From NCBI RefSeq assembly GCF_019636135.1, contig NZ_JAHBYD010000001.1, positions 186,001 to 250,000 on the forward strand: a stretch of DNA of 64,000 nucleotides, written 5' to 3'. A model generated the notes under the pieces. That model did not search any database. It was not told where the DNA came from and saw nothing but the letters and a program-made list of their open reading frames with translations. Of the stretch, positions 43,201-53,764 are shown one piece after another. Numbering within the stretch: position 1 is the first letter of the stretch; every line of letters starts with the position of its first letter. Position numbers and translations under genes: made by a program. Origin of the DNA: Phenylobacterium sp. (GTDB lineage: Bacteria; Pseudomonadota; Alphaproteobacteria; Caulobacterales; Caulobacteraceae).

Positions 43201-43431
43201 AACATCGTCGTCTGGCGCGACGCCTTCGAGGCCAACCGGCGCCTTGTCATGTCGTCGTCCTTCGTGGTCGTCCACGGCCAGGTCCAGAGCGTGGACGGCG
43301 TCGTCCACCTGGTCGCCGAACGCTTCACCGACCTCTCGGGCCGCCTCTCCGAGCTCCGCGACGACGAAGCCCCCGTCGCCGCCCGCTCCAGGGTCACCGG
43401 CCGCCTCATCCGCAGCCGCGATTTCCACTAG
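40219..43431 (+). CDS. dnaE2: error-prone DNA polymerase DnaE2 (ImuC)
   Basis: 1070 residues from ATG 40219, overlapping the imuB stop. PHP domain at the N-terminus ([19 protein letters not shown]), the C-family catalytic pair in [11 protein letters not shown], and an OB domain near the end ([19 protein letters not shown]). It is the mutasome polymerase that extends past lesions under SOS. The length is normal for DnaE2 and shorter than DnaE1, with no C-terminal tau-binding domain. Confidence 0.97.
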   Translation: MTRYAELQATTNFSFLRGASHPAELVTEAAALGVEAVGICDRNSLAGVVRGWRRQEELRRQGAKVRALTGCRLDFADATPSLLVYPSDREAYGRLTRLLTVGQRRAEKGACELHWEDFRAAAEGQLVLVVPPERLDERFEGELARIAGELPDVWLAASRRYGARDLHRLSRLAALAERHGAPMTATNDVHHHGPERRALQDVLTCIREGCTIHEAGLILAANAERHLKAPQEMARLFAKFPGAVERSAEIADRIGFDLSQLRYEYPDEPVPPGKTAIQHLRDLSWAGAAKRYPGGPPPHVARILEHELDMIARLDYPNYFLTVHDIVRHARDELGILCQGRGSAANSCVCYCLEVTAVDPTQPGQELLFSRFLSENRGEPPDIDVDFEHERREEVMQYVYARYGRHRAAIVATVIHYRPRMAIRQVGKALGLTEDITAALAGTVWGSYGDDVPDEHIRQVGLDPDAPEIRRATALAQELLKFPRHLSQHVGGYVLTKRRLDETVPIGNAAMEDRTFIEWDKDDIDALGLMKVDVLALGMLTALKKAFDLLPPLKDGSRVTDIAHIPQGEAAVYDMLCKADSIGVFQVESRAQMSMLPRLKPRTFYDLVIEVAIVRPGPIQGDMVHPYLKRREKPHLVDYPRPGPGYPPDELENILKKTLGVPLFQEQAMKIAITGAEFSDDDADGLRRSMATFRNLGSVGDYEEKFVGGMTRRGYDRDFAERCFKQIEGFGSYGFPESHAISFALLVYASAWVKCFHPDAFLVSLLNSQPMGFYQPAQLVRDAREHGVEVRPPDVMFSDWHSTVEEKDDPREKLRPVRLGLHQVKGLKKDADEAALVRAREAGARSVQDFARLGGFSRRSLELLAEADAFRSLGLSRREALWAVKGLSGEWNAEKAAPLLLRQKTREAQVLLPFMSASQRIAEDYRTTSLSLSGHPVEFFREDLAREGVVTCETLKTVRDKTRLAVGGLVLVRQRPGTAKGVVFMTLEDETGIANIVVWRDAFEANRRLVMSSSFVVVHGQVQSVDGVVHLVAERFTDLSGRLSELRDDEAPVAARSRVTGRLIRSRDFH

Positions 43432-43482
43432 ATGAAGGGGGTACGCCGAGCCGACGACGTCCTGCGCCGCAGGCGCTGTCGT

Positions 43483-43559
43483 TTCGAACCCCCAAGGCCA
43501 CCAAGGGCGCCAAGGTCGGCGCCGGCCTCTTCGCAGCCTTGGTGGGCTTGGTGTCGAAC
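43483..43559. repeat. imperfect inverted repeat between dnaE2 and serA
   Basis: The left arm from TTCGAACCCCCAAGGCCACC and the right arm (complement of TTCGACACCAAGCCCACC) can pair over most of 25 bases. The inner part 43515-43557 recurs in inverted orientation at 33878-33920. It lies between the convergent dnaE2 and serA stops in the gap 43432-43595, which holds nothing else visible. Confidence 0.8.
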
Positions 43560-43595
43560 AGGCGGCGCTGACGCGCGCCCGGGACCGGATGACGG

Positions 43596-45170
43596 CTAGA
43601 ACTTCAGCGTGCGCGCTTCCTTCACGTGCGGCAGGGCCTGGATCCTGGCCAGCAGGGCCGGCGTCGGCTCCTGGTCCACGCCCACGAGGGCGATGGCGTC
43701 GTCGCCGGCGTCGATGCGGCCCAGGTTGAAGGTGGCGATGTTGACGCCCGCCTCGCCCAGCAGGCCGCCCAGCGCGCCGATGAAGCCCGGCTTGTCCAGG
43801 TTGTTGACGTAGAGCATCCGCGGCGAGAACGGCGCGTCGAGGTCCATGCCCTTCACCTCGACCACGCGCGGCGCGCCGGCCTGCACCGTGCCCGCGAACG
43901 AGCGCTTGCCCTTCTCGGTGGTGACGGTGATGCGCATCAGGCTGTCGTAGATCGGCGAGTCCTCCTGGCGGCTCTCGGAGACGGTGATGCCGCGCTCCTT
44001 CGCCACCGCCGGCGCCGAGACCATGTTGATCTCCGCCAGCATCGGCCGCAGCACCCCGGCCAGCGCCGCGGCGCTGAGCGGCTTCACGTTCAGCGTCGAG
44101 ACCTGGCCCTCATAGGCGATGTCGACCGCCAGCACGCCGAAGTCGAGCATCTGGCCGGCGAGCGCGCCCAGCTTCTCGGCCAGCGCCACGAAGGGCTTCA
44201 GGCGCGGCGCTTCCTCGGCCGTCACCGAGGGGCTGTTCAGCGCGTTGGTCACGGCGCCGGTCAGCAGATAGTCGCTGATCTGCTCGGCCACCTGCAGGGC
44301 CACGTTCTCCTGCGCCTCGTTGGTCGAGGCGCCGAGGTGCGGGGTGGCGACGAAGTTCGGCGCGCCGAACAGCACGTTCTCCCTGGCCGGCTCGACCGAA
44401 AAGACGTCGAAGCCCGCCGCGCCGATGTGGCCGCTCTCCAGGCCGGCGCGGAGCGCCGCCTCGTCCACCAGGCCGCCGCGGGCGCAGTTGACGATCATCA
44501 CGCCCTTCCTGGTCTTGGCCAGGTTCTCGGCCGACAGGATGTTGCGGGTCTTGTCGGTGAGCGGCGTGTGCAGGGTGATGATGTCGGCCCGCGCCAGCAG
44601 CTCGTCCAGCTCGACCTTCTCGACGCCCATCTCGACGGCGCGCTCCTCCGAGAGGAACGGGTCGTAGGCGACGACCTTCATCTTCAGGCCCAGCGCCCGG
44701 TCGGCGACGATGCCGCCGATGTTGCCGGCGCCGATCAGGCCCAGGGTCTTGGCGTAGAGCTCCACGCCCATGAAGCGGTTCTTCTCCCACTTGCCGGCCT
44801 GGGTGGAGACGTCGGCGGCGGGCATCTGGCGGGCCAGCGTGAACATCATCGCGATCGCGTGCTCGGCGGTCGTGATCGAGTTGCCGAAGGGCGTGTTCAT
44901 GACGACGACGCCGGCGGCGGTGGCGGCCGGGATGTCGATGTTGTCGACGCCGATCCCGGCGCGGCCGATCACCTTCAGTTTCTTCGCCGCGGCGATGACG
45001 TCCTTGTTGGGCTTGGTGTCGGACCGGACGACCAGGCCGTCGTAGTCGCCGATGACGGCGATCAGCTCGTCCTTCGAAAGGCCGGTCTTGATGTCGGTGT
45101 CGACGCCGCGCTGCTTGAAGATGTCGACGGCGGCGGGGCTCAGGCTGTCAGCGATGAGAACGCGGGGCAT
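43596..45170 (-). CDS. serA: D-3-phosphoglycerate dehydrogenase
   Basis: 524 residues from ATG 45170 (MPRVLIADSLSPAAVD). NAD-binding GLIGAGNIGGIVADRALG near 147, catalytic His probably in TPHLGASTNEAQ, an intervening domain, and a C-terminal ACT domain (FIGALGGLLGEAGVNIATFN) for serine feedback. It starts serine synthesis. It follows serC on the same strand, separated by a 121-nt gap containing an inverted repeat, so it may be part of the same transcript. Confidence 0.97.
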   Translation of the reverse strand: MPRVLIADSLSPAAVDIFKQRGVDTDIKTGLSKDELIAVIGDYDGLVVRSDTKPNKDVIAAAKKLKVIGRAGIGVDNIDIPAATAAGVVVMNTPFGNSITTAEHAIAMMFTLARQMPAADVSTQAGKWEKNRFMGVELYAKTLGLIGAGNIGGIVADRALGLKMKVVAYDPFLSEERAVEMGVEKVELDELLARADIITLHTPLTDKTRNILSAENLAKTRKGVMIVNCARGGLVDEAALRAGLESGHIGAAGFDVFSVEPARENVLFGAPNFVATPHLGASTNEAQENVALQVAEQISDYLLTGAVTNALNSPSVTAEEAPRLKPFVALAEKLGALAGQMLDFGVLAVDIAYEGQVSTLNVKPLSAAALAGVLRPMLAEINMVSAPAVAKERGITVSESRQEDSPIYDSLMRITVTTEKGKRSFAGTVQAGAPRVVEVKGMDLDAPFSPRMLYVNNLDKPGFIGALGGLLGEAGVNIATFNLGRIDAGDDAIALVGVDQEPTPALLARIQALPHVKEARTLKF

Positions 45171-45184
45171 GGTGAATCTCTTTT

Positions 45185-45285
45185 CTCCCCTCCCCCTTGC
45201 GGGGAGGGGCCGGGGGTGGGGGTGCGTTCGGAGAGGCGGTGCGATCACCCCCATCCCCGACCCTTCCCCGCAAGGGGGAAGGGGG
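45185..45285. repeat. inverted repeat (40-bp arms, 21-nt loop) between serC and serA
   Basis: The arms 45185-45224 and 45246-45285 are reverse complements over most of their length. Each arm contains a smaller palindrome (CCCCTCCCC..GGGGAGGGG). It fills the serC-serA gap. Such GC stems could attenuate transcription into serA or stabilise the serC message. Confidence 0.85.
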
Positions 45286-45291
45286 CTTGGT

Positions 45292-46461
45292 TCAGGCGGC
45301 TTCGAGTTCGGCGGCGAGGGACGCGAACGCCCAGTCGAGCCAGGGGGTCAGGGCGTCGACGTCGGAGGTCTCCACCGTCGCGCCGCACCAGATGCGAAGG
45401 CCGGCGGGTGCGTCGCGGTAGCCGCCGATGTCGAGGGCCACGCCCTCCTTCTCCAGCCGCGACGCCAGCGTCTTGGCGAAGTCGGCCTGCGCGTCGTCGG
45501 ACAGGCCGGCGATGCGCGGGTCGACCACCTTGAGGCAGACCGAGGTGTTCGAGCGCGTGGCCGCGTCCTCGGCGAGGAACTCGACCCACGGGGTCGCGGC
45601 GACCCAGTCGGCGAGGATCGCCAGGTTCGCGTCGGCGCGGCGCTGCATCTCGGTCAGGCCGCCGATCCCCTCGGCCCAGCGCAGGGCGTCGATGGCGTCC
45701 TCCACGCAGAGCATGGAGGGCGTGTTGATCGTGGCGCCCTCGAAGATCTCGAGATTGACCTTCCCGCCCTTCGTCATGCGGAACAGCTTCGGCAGCGGCC
45801 GGTCGGGCGTGTAGCTCTCCAGCCGGGCCACCGCGCGCGGGCCCAGGATCAGGACGCCGTGGGCGCCCTCGCCGCCGAGGGCCTTCTGCCAGGAGAAGGT
45901 CACGACATCGAGCTTGGCCCAGTCGAGCGCCTGCGCAAACGCGGCCGAGGTGGCGTCGCAGATGGTGATGCCCTCGCGGTCGGCGGCGATGAAGTCGGCG
46001 TTCGGCACGCGCACGCCCGAGGTGGTGCCGTTCCAGGTGAAGACCAGGTCGGCGTCCTTGCGGACCTTGGTGAGGTCGGGAAGCTTGCCGTACGGCGCGT
46101 CCAGCACCTCGGCCGGGATCTTGAGCTGCTTGGTCACGTCGGTGACCCAGTCCTTGCCGAAGCTCTCGAAGGCCAGGAGCTGGACCGGCTTCGGCCCCAG
46201 CATCGACCACAGCGCCATCTCCACGGCGCCGGTGTCGGAGCCGGCGACGATGCCGACCAGGAAGTCATCGGGGACCTGCAGCACCTCGCGGGTGCGGTCG
46301 ATGGCTTCCTTCAGGCGCGCCTTGCCCAGCTTCGAGCGGTGCGAGCGGCCGAGGACGGCGTTGGCCAGGTTTTCGGGGGACCAGCCGGGGCGCTTGGCGC
46401 AGGGGCCGGAGGAGAACTCGGGACGCGCGGGACGCATCGCGGGCTTCGCGAGGGTATTCAT
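45292..46461 (-). CDS. serC: phosphoserine aminotransferase
   Basis: 389 residues from ATG 46461 ([20 protein letters not shown]). The longer frame upstream is non-coding in character. Class V aminotransferase with the PLP Lys in [14 protein letters not shown] and [13 protein letters not shown] at the N-terminus, matching the alphaproteobacterial SerC subgroup. It converts 3-phosphohydroxypyruvate to phosphoserine, upstream of serA in transcription order. The leader contains a 13-bp direct repeat. Confidence 0.95.
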   Translation of the reverse strand: MNTLAKPAMRPARPEFSSGPCAKRPGWSPENLANAVLGRSHRSKLGKARLKEAIDRTREVLQVPDDFLVGIVAGSDTGAVEMALWSMLGPKPVQLLAFESFGKDWVTDVTKQLKIPAEVLDAPYGKLPDLTKVRKDADLVFTWNGTTSGVRVPNADFIAADREGITICDATSAAFAQALDWAKLDVVTFSWQKALGGEGAHGVLILGPRAVARLESYTPDRPLPKLFRMTKGGKVNLEIFEGATINTPSMLCVEDAIDALRWAEGIGGLTEMQRRADANLAILADWVAATPWVEFLAEDAATRSNTSVCLKVVDPRIAGLSDDAQADFAKTLASRLEKEGVALDIGGYRDAPAGLRIWCGATVETSDVDALTPWLDWAFASLAAELEAA

Positions 46462-46512
46462 ATCGATGTCTCCCATCCTTGCAGATGAGCAGCGCCCCGT
46501 TGGGAGGGCGTG

Positions 46513-46551
46513 GCCCGCGGCGCAAAAGCTCCCGTTCCGCCCGCGGCGCAA
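46513..46551. promoter_or_regulatory. serC leader with a 13-bp direct repeat, possible cis-regulatory RNA
   Basis: GCCCGCGGCGCAA occurs at 46513-46525 and again at 46539-46551, a 26-bp period, 52-90 nt upstream of the serC start. On the serC strand the leader can fold into GC hairpins. Alphaproteobacteria are known to have a structured serC RNA motif in this position. I cannot show that this sequence fits its consensus. Confidence 0.35.
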
Positions 46552-46651
46552 GTGAAACTTTACTAACGGGGTATGAAGCCGGGCTGATGGCGACGCCGCG
46601 CGCCTCGGCGCGGGGTGGCGGCGGCTGCGACGATGTGATCCAAGCGCGGCC

Positions 46652-47551
46652 ATGCAATCTCGGGCGGCCTTCGACTGGGTGGTGATGGCCGTGCTGGTGG
46701 CCATCTGGGGCTCGGGATTCGCCTTCCTGAAGGTCGCCACCGAGCACATCGACCCGCTGTGGACCTCGGCGATCCGCACCGGCGTGGCGACGCTGACGCT
46801 GGCGGTCGCGTTGCTGGCGCAGGGCCAGCGGCTGCCGCCGCTCCGCCACGCGGCGTGGCGGGCCTACCTGTTCCTCGGCGCGGTCGGCATGGCGATCCCG
46901 CTGGGGTTCTTCGCCTACGCGTCGCAGCGCACGCCCAGCGCCGTGGTGGCGATCTGCAACGGCGCCTCGCCGATCTTCACCGGCGTGCTGGCCCACATGT
47001 TCCTGGCCGGCGACCGCCTGACGCCGCGCAAGACCCTGGGCATCACGGTCGGATTCGCGGGACTGATCGTCCTGGTCGGGCCGCGGCTGGCCAGCGGCGC
47101 GACGGTCGAGGCGCTGGCGCTGTCGGCGGCGATCTTCGGCGCGCTGCTGTACGCGATCTCGAACGTGGCGACGCGGGTTGCGCCCCACGTTTCCGCGTCG
47201 GCCGGCGCATTGATGATGGTCGGCTGGGCGTTCGTGGTGGCCCTGGGGCTGGCGATCGCCTTCGAGGCGCCGCCCGCCTGGCCGATCCCGGCGCCGTCGC
47301 TGGCGGCGGTGCTGATCCTGGGCTCGGTCTCCACCGGCCTTTCGAACATCGGCTACGTGTTCCTGGTGCAGCGCCGCGGCCCGCTGTTCATGTCGATGTC
47401 GATCTACCTGGCGCCGCTGATCGCCACCGGCCTCGGCATGGCGGCGCTGGGCGAGCGGCCGGGCTGGCCGGCGTTCGTGGCCCTGGGTCTGATCCTGGGC
47501 GGCGTGGCCCTGGCGACGATCGCGCCGCGGCCGGCGGCCGAGCCGGCCTGA
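46652..47551 (+). CDS. DMT family (EamA) transporter
   Basis: 299 residues from ATG 46652 with ten hydrophobic segments in two EamA repeats: [21 protein letters not shown] in the first, [18 protein letters not shown] in the second. EamA proteins usually export amino acids or metabolites. Divergent from serC, so export of serine-related compounds is conceivable, but nothing in the sequence proves it. Confidence 0.9.
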   Translation: MQSRAAFDWVVMAVLVAIWGSGFAFLKVATEHIDPLWTSAIRTGVATLTLAVALLAQGQRLPPLRHAAWRAYLFLGAVGMAIPLGFFAYASQRTPSAVVAICNGASPIFTGVLAHMFLAGDRLTPRKTLGITVGFAGLIVLVGPRLASGATVEALALSAAIFGALLYAISNVATRVAPHVSASAGALMMVGWAFVVALGLAIAFEAPPAWPIPAPSLAAVLILGSVSTGLSNIGYVFLVQRRGPLFMSMSIYLAPLIATGLGMAALGERPGWPAFVALGLILGGVALATIAPRPAAEPA

Positions 47552-47555
47552 CCCG

Positions 47556-48026
47556 CTAGGCGGCGGGCTCCTGGGCGGTTGTCGCGACCGCCGCGGCGCG
47601 GGCCTTCGCGCGTCGCGCACGCCGGGCCCAGGCGACGGCGGTGCCGATGATCAGGCACCACACGATGCCCGAGAAATTCACGTTGTTGACGATGGCGTGG
47701 AGGCGGTCGTTGTCGGGCCGGCTCGTCACCAGGTAGTACGAGTGGAGCGAGAACTGGGCGGCGTAGAACAGCATCACGCCCCCCATCCACGGCGCCCCGT
47801 AGCGCAGGGTCACGGCCAGCAGGGCGACGGCCGCGAGGCCGTCGTTGGCGAAGCGGATCGTGCCCTCCAGGTCGGGCAGGAACTCGGCCACGAGGATGCC
47901 GACCACCATGTTGGCCACGACCACCGCGGCCGCCAGGCGTTCCGCGACGCCGCCCTTCCACGTCGCGAACAGCACGCCGGACGCGACGAAGAGGATCAGC
48001 AGTTGTGCGATCAGTGACGTAGGCAT
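47556..48026 (-). CDS. small polytopic membrane protein, uncharacterised
   Basis: 156 residues with about five hydrophobic helices (SLIAQLLILFVASGVLFATW, LAAAVVVANMVVGILVAEF, GVMLFYAAQFSLHSYYLV, FSGIVWCLIIGTAVAW) and a basic C-terminal tail. I do not recognise the family. The ATG is immediately preceded by a 34-bp dyad that could control it. It is convergent with the EamA gene, only 4 nt apart. Confidence 0.8.
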   Translation of the reverse strand: MPTSLIAQLLILFVASGVLFATWKGGVAERLAAAVVVANMVVGILVAEFLPDLEGTIRFANDGLAAVALLAVTLRYGAPWMGGVMLFYAAQFSLHSYYLVTSRPDNDRLHAIVNNVNFSGIVWCLIIGTAVAWARRARRAKARAAAVATTAQEPAA

Positions 48027-48028
48027 GA

Positions 48029-48062
48029 TTAAGCGCCCCTAATGCGGATTAGAGGCGCCTAA
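48029..48062. promoter_or_regulatory. 34-bp near-perfect dyad directly upstream of the membrane-protein start
   Basis: The stretch begins TTAAGCGCCCCTAATG and is close to its own reverse complement over all 34 bases, with arms TTA..GCGCC..CTAAT and ATTAG..GGCGC..TAA. It starts 3 nt from the ATG at 48026. It could be an operator, or a hairpin that hides the ribosome binding site. No usual Shine-Dalgarno is visible outside it. Confidence 0.6.
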
Positions 48063-48111
48063 CCAGTTAATCTATTGCAATGATCCGCCGGTAACCCGGC
48101 GCGAACTTGCT

Positions 48112-48447
48112 TCAGCCGACTTCGCGGAGCGTCGTCGCGGTGCGAGCGGCGGCTTCCGGCGGCTTGTCCTGGATATCCATCTTCGTGCGGATGCCGAGGC
48201 GAAGCTTGGCTTCGTTCAGCTCGTTGTGGACGCCGACCATGGCGGTGCGAGCTTCGCTCAGCGCCTTGATCGCTTCCATCATCTTCACCTGCACGTCATC
48301 GGCGAACACCATCGACGCATTCACGTCCTGGCGCGCCTTCAGCATCTCGCTGAGCAGTTCGGCGGCTTCGACCATCGCGCCGTCCACGGCCGCTTCGGTC
48401 GTGAACAGCTTCTTGGCCACGCGCTGGGCCACGAAAACCTTTTCCAT
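48112..48447 (-). CDS. small helical protein, uncharacterised
   Basis: 111 residues (MEKVFVAQRVAKKLFTTEAAVDGAM), almost entirely predicted helix: AAELLSEMLKARQDVNASMV and KMMEAIKALSEARTAMVGV. No signal peptide. I do not recognise it; coding composition is good and the start has a spaced AGGGGTA upstream on its strand. The region towards the divergent kinase gene contains CtrA-like half-sites and a GANTC site, so cell-cycle control is possible (inference). Confidence 0.75.
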   Translation of the reverse strand: MEKVFVAQRVAKKLFTTEAAVDGAMVEAAELLSEMLKARQDVNASMVFADDVQVKMMEAIKALSEARTAMVGVHNELNEAKLRLGIRTKMDIQDKPPEAAARTATTLREVG

Positions 48448-48513
48448 GTGGAAGTACCCCTAGAGTTACCCGACACCCGTTAAGGTAAAGGAAAGGTTAC
48501 CGCACACGCAATC

Positions 48514-48542
48514 GATTCATGGGTTGTTAACCATAAATTTGC
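48514..48542. promoter_or_regulatory. possible CtrA/CcrM-type regulatory region
   Basis: A GATTC (GANTC methylation site, 48514-48518) is followed by TTAA-CCATAAA-TTTGC (48527-48542), which matches the CtrA site TTAA-N7-TTAAC in its first half only. A further TTAA-N13-TTAC lies at 48480-48500. The gap 48448-48653 separates the small helical gene and the kinase gene and is otherwise empty. Confidence 0.35.
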
Positions 48543-48653
48543 CTGCGGCAGGTTGTAGCGTGGCGCCAAAGGCACAGTGAAGCTGGACCACGCTGGGTTG
48601 CATTTCCGCGATGGAAGCGAAGCGTTAGGACTCGGCGGGCTAAATTCGCGGCC

Positions 48654-50567
<1,914 letters not shown>

Positions 50568-50619
50568 ATCCCGGCAGGCCGCCTGTCTCATTCGTAATGT
50601 AGGTGAACGAAATCCGACC

Positions 50620-50655
50620 GGGCGGCTCAGAACCGTTTCAGCCGCCGGGTGTTTT
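50620..50655 (+). terminator. probable terminator of the kinase gene, or SigT-type promoter
   Basis: GGCGGCT and AGCCGCC (50621-50627, 50640-50646) form a stem with a 12-nt loop, followed by GGGTGTTTTCC. Alternatively GAACC at 50630-50634 and TGTTTT at 50650-50655 resemble the -35 and -10 of general-stress sigma (EcfG/SigT) promoters, 52-80 nt before the next gene. The two readings exclude each other. Confidence 0.4.
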
Positions 50656-50711
50656 CCTCTGCCTCATGGATGCCGGCTCCCCCTGGCTCCAGACGGAACA
50701 GGAGACACCAG

Positions 50712-51113
50712 ATGAAGAAGATCGCTCTCATTGCTCTGGCCGCCGCCTCGCTGGGCGCGGTCGCCGCCCCCGCCGCTGCGCAGGACTATCGCCATGACGG
50801 CTATCGTCACGACGCCGGCCGCTACGACCAGCCGCGCTGGGACTACCGCCATGACTGGGATCGCGGCTTCAACGTGAACCAGATGCAGAACCAGCTCAAC
50901 GACCGCATCTTCCGCGGCATCCGCAGCGGTCGCCTGACCCAGAGCGAGGCGCGGAGCCTCCGCAGCCAGTTCCAGGAGATCGCGCGGATCGAGGCGAACT
51001 ATCGCCGCGGCGGCCTGAACGCCTCGGAACGCCGCGACCTCGAGCGACGCCTGGTGGCCTTCGAGACCCGCCTCGATCGCCAACTGCGTGACGGCCAGTA
51101 CGCCCGCCGCTAG
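50712..51113 (+). CDS. small secreted Arg/Tyr-rich protein, uncharacterised
   Basis: 133 residues from ATG 50712 after AGGAGA. Signal peptide MKKIALIALAAASLGAVAA with cleavage near AAAQD. The mature part begins with a Tyr/His/Asp-rich low-complexity stretch (YRHDGYRHDAGRYDQ) followed by a helical region (RLTQSEARSLRSQFQEIARI, SERRDLERRLVAFETRLDR). The helical half looks like small periplasmic stress proteins. Function unknown. Confidence 0.8.
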   Translation: MKKIALIALAAASLGAVAAPAAAQDYRHDGYRHDAGRYDQPRWDYRHDWDRGFNVNQMQNQLNDRIFRGIRSGRLTQSEARSLRSQFQEIARIEANYRRGGLNASERRDLERRLVAFETRLDRQLRDGQYARR

Positions 51114-51131
51114 CGGCTGAGGCCCTAACCC

Positions 51132-51195
51132 CCGCCGGGTTCGCGCCCGGCGGAGAGCGAAGCGCCCCCGGAGCCCGGCTCCGGGGGCGTCTTTG
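51132..51195. terminator. double hairpin terminator
   Basis: Two stems follow the secreted protein gene: CCGCCGGG-TTCGCG-CCCGGCGG at 51132-51153, and a 27-nt stem at 51163-51189 (CGCCCCCGGAGCC and its complement) followed by TCTTTG. It separates the convergent secreted-protein and PhzF genes. Confidence 0.75.
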
Positions 51196-51199
51196 CGTG

Positions 51200-52012
51200 T
51201 CAGAGGCGCAGGGTCGCCTCGGCGACGGTGACCGCGCGGCCACGGATCAGCACGCGGTCGCCCGCCAGTTCGCACTCCAGGTCGCCGCCCCGGCCCGGAT
51301 AGGCCTGGTGGTAGCGGAGCGCCGCGCGGCCCAGCTTCGCCGAGAACAGCGGCGCGAGGATGCAGTGCAGCGACCCGGTGGTGGGATCCTCCGGGATGCC
51401 CGAACCGGGTGCGAAGAAGCGGTCGACGACATCGTAACCGGCGCCCTGCGGCGCGATCGCCGCGACGCCGACGTTGCCACGACCGCCCGTGGCGGCGCTT
51501 GACACGGCGTTCAGCGCCGCGAGGTCCGGCTTCAGGGCCCGGATCGCCGCCTCGTCCTCGAACACCGCGATCAGGTACGGCCCGGCCCAGACCTCGCTCG
51601 GCCGCGCGGCAAGCGCCTCGGCCAGCCCCGCGGGCTCCTCCGTCCGCACCGGCGGCTGGGAGGGAAAGTCCATTTCGTAGCCCTCGCCGGCGCGCGCGAG
51701 CGTAAGCGGCCCCGACCGGGTGTCGAAGGTCGCCTTGTCCGCGGCCAGCCCGAGTTCGCCGAACAGCACATGGCCCGAGGCCAGGGTCGCGTGCCCGCAC
51801 AGCGGGACCTCCAGCATGGGCGTGAACCAGCGCAGGCCGAACCGCGCCGGGTCCGGCGTCTTCAACAGGAAGGCGGTCTCGGCCTGGTTGTTCTCGGCGG
51901 CCAGCGCCTGCATCCAGGCCGCGTCGGGCCAGGCCTCGAACGGCTCGACCACGCAGGCCGGGTTGCCCCGGAACGGCCGGGCGGCGAAGGCGTCGACGGT
52001 CCATTGGCGCAT
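51200..52012 (-). CDS. PhzF family isomerase-like protein
   Basis: 270 residues from ATG 52012 ([19 protein letters not shown]); the longer frame upstream is not protein-like. Typical PhzF pattern: N-terminal [15 protein letters not shown], the conserved Glu in [20 protein letters not shown] and [15 protein letters not shown]. PhzF-like enzymes are epimerase-type isomerases or of unknown function. Its substrate cannot be inferred from the neighbours. Confidence 0.9.
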   Translation of the reverse strand: MRQWTVDAFAARPFRGNPACVVEPFEAWPDAAWMQALAAENNQAETAFLLKTPDPARFGLRWFTPMLEVPLCGHATLASGHVLFGELGLAADKATFDTRSGPLTLARAGEGYEMDFPSQPPVRTEEPAGLAEALAARPSEVWAGPYLIAVFEDEAAIRALKPDLAALNAVSSAATGGRGNVGVAAIAPQGAGYDVVDRFFAPGSGIPEDPTTGSLHCILAPLFSAKLGRAALRYHQAYPGRGGDLECELAGDRVLIRGRAVTVAEATLRL

Positions 52013-52105
52013 GAGGGCCTCCTCGAAGTCCGGCCTCACGACTTGCGGCCGCCCGCCCACGGCGGCAAGAGCCACTTCCCCTGTCCCGGACCGCCGGAGC
52101 CGCCC

Positions 52106-52219
52106 ATGCCCTACGAGATCAGCGACGACCCGCAGCGGTCCGGCCTCGCCCGCGCGCCCGGCTGGATCAGCGGCAAGAGCTACTGGGGCCACCGCGACGT
52201 CTACACGCCCGGCCGCTGA
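52106..52219 (+). CDS. very small protein (37 residues), uncharacterised
   Basis: ATG 52106 is preceded by GGAG at 7 nt. The product ([20 protein letters not shown] then [17 protein letters not shown]) is rich in Trp, Tyr, Gly and charged residues and does not look like a random high-GC frame. It has no membrane segment or signal peptide. The gene lies in the gap before an inverted repeat, divergent from the PhzF gene. Not recognised. Confidence 0.45.
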   Translation: MPYEISDDPQRSGLARAPGWISGKSYWGHRDVYTPGR

Positions 52220-52235
52220 AGAAGACTCCCTCAGT

Positions 52236-52366
52236 ACGTCATGGCCGGGCCTGTCCCGGCCATCCAGACGCGTCGGCGGAGCAGGAGAAGACACGGGCGC
52301 CGCCGCCGCACTCCGTTCTGCATGACCGGTGTCTATGGATGGCCGGGACAGGCCCGGCCATGACGT
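52236..52366. repeat. perfect 31-bp inverted repeat with nested stems
   Basis: The arms 52236-52266 and 52336-52366 are exact reverse complements, 69 nt apart. Each arm also holds GGCCGGG-N5-CCCGGCC, so each can fold alone. The layout recalls paired REP elements (BIME-like). It occupies the gap before the nucleotidyltransferase stop. Confidence 0.9.
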
Positions 52367-52403
52367 TCCTTGTAGGTTCAGCACCGACCACCGGTCGACA
52401 GGC

Positions 52404-52970
52404 CTAGCGGATCACCTCGATCTCGGGCCAGCGCGCCTTCGCCGAGCCGGCGATCCTGTCGTAGTTCGGGCTCAGCCGGCTCGGGTTCGGCCGCAGCCGC
52501 ATGGCGAAGAGATCCTCCAGCCCGAACGGCGCATGCACGGTCATGCGGTCGTCGCGGCCGAGGCGCACCCCCACCGCGAACACCGGGCTCACGAACCGGG
52601 TCAGCGCCTCGGCGCTGCTCGCCAGCGGCGAATAAGGCTCGCGGAAGTGTCCCTCGAACCAGACATGCACCCGGGCCTGGTTGCGCACCTCGACCATCTC
52701 GCGCAGCGGCGGCTCGAATTCGGCGGCGACGCGCCGGATCACCGCGTCCTCGGCCTCGTAGCTGATGTCGGAGGCGTCGTGGTAGGCGACGTCGTAGTCC
52801 TTGATCCCATAGTCCAGCGGCCGGCCGGTCAGGTCGTTGAACACCCGCTGGTAGATCGCGCCCGAGAAGACCAGCCAGTCCGGCAGGTCGAGGACAGCCA
52901 GGGTGCGCAGCGCCTGCATCAGGGGCCCGGACCGCCGCAGGACCGCCTCCAGGCGCGCCGCGTCGCTCAC
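52404..52970 (-). CDS. nucleotidyltransferase family protein (NTP_transf_6-like)
   Basis: 188 residues from a GTG at 52970 ([18 protein letters not shown]), overlapping the thiD stop in GTGA. The nucleotidyltransferase core is visible as [18 protein letters not shown] and the metal-binding KDYDVAYHD, with a long C-terminal part containing [15 protein letters not shown]. The substrate is unknown. Coupling to thiD suggests co-expression, though not necessarily a shared pathway. Confidence 0.82.
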   Translation of the reverse strand: MSDAARLEAVLRRSGPLMQALRTLAVLDLPDWLVFSGAIYQRVFNDLTGRPLDYGIKDYDVAYHDASDISYEAEDAVIRRVAAEFEPPLREMVEVRNQARVHVWFEGHFREPYSPLASSAEALTRFVSPVFAVGVRLGRDDRMTVHAPFGLEDLFAMRLRPNPSRLSPNYDRIAGSAKARWPEIEVIR

Positions 52971-53764
52971 GCCCGCCCCCGCATCGGCCAGCCGTGGTCC
53001 AGCGGCCCGTGGCCGGCGCCCAGGCCCGGCGCGCGCAGCATCGCCTCGTGTACGTAGTCCCAGGCCCGCGCCACCGCGGCGGTCAGCGGCAGGCCCTGCG
53101 CCAGCCCCGCCGCGCACGCCGACGCGAGCGTGCAGCCGGTGCCGTGCGTGTGGCGGCTTTCGATCCGCTCGCCTTCGAACACCGTCTCGCCGTCGGGCGT
53201 CATCAGCACGTCGGCGACCCGGTCGCCCGGCACGTGGCCGCCCTTCATCAGCACCGCCGACGCGCCGGCCGCCAGCAGCGCCTCGCCCGCGCGGCGCAGG
53301 TCGTCTGTGGTGGCGCAGGCGATGCCGGTCAGCGCCTCGGCCTCGGGCGCGTTCGGCGTCAGCAGCGCCGCGCGCGGGATCAGCCGCTCGCGAACCGCCG
53401 CCACCGCCTCGGCCGCCAGCAGCGAGGCGCCGCCCTTGGCCACCATGACGGGATCGACCACCGCCGCCACGCCCGCCTCGTCCAGCAGTTCGGCCACCAG
53501 GGCCACTGTCGCGGCGTCGCCCAGCATGCCGGTCTTGACCGCGTCGGCCCCGATGTCGGAGAGCACCGCGCGCGCCTGCGCCGCCACCACCTCCAGCGGG
53601 ATCGGGTGGACGCCGGTGACGCCGAGCGTGTTCTGCACCGTCACGGCGGTGATCGCGGTCGCCGCATAGCCGCCCAGCGCGGTCACGGTCTTGATGTCGG
53701 CCTGGATCCCCGCCCCGCCGCCGGAGTCGGAGCCGGCGATGATGAGGACGCGGCCTGGAGTCAT
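52967..53764 (-). CDS. thiD: hydroxymethylpyrimidine/phosphomethylpyrimidine kinase
   Basis: 265 residues from ATG 53764 ([19 protein letters not shown]). PfkB-like fold: [40 protein letters not shown], the ATP/anion site in [14 protein letters not shown]. It phosphorylates HMP and HMP-P for thiamine synthesis. No other thi genes are nearby, and I see no TPP riboswitch core upstream. Confidence 0.95.
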   Translation of the reverse strand: MTPGRVLIIAGSDSGGGAGIQADIKTVTALGGYAATAITAVTVQNTLGVTGVHPIPLEVVAAQARAVLSDIGADAVKTGMLGDAATVALVAELLDEAGVAAVVDPVMVAKGGASLLAAEAVAAVRERLIPRAALLTPNAPEAEALTGIACATTDDLRRAGEALLAAGASAVLMKGGHVPGDRVADVLMTPDGETVFEGERIESRHTHGTGCTLASACAAGLAQGLPLTAAVARAWDYVHEAMLRAPGLGAGHGPLDHGWPMRGRA

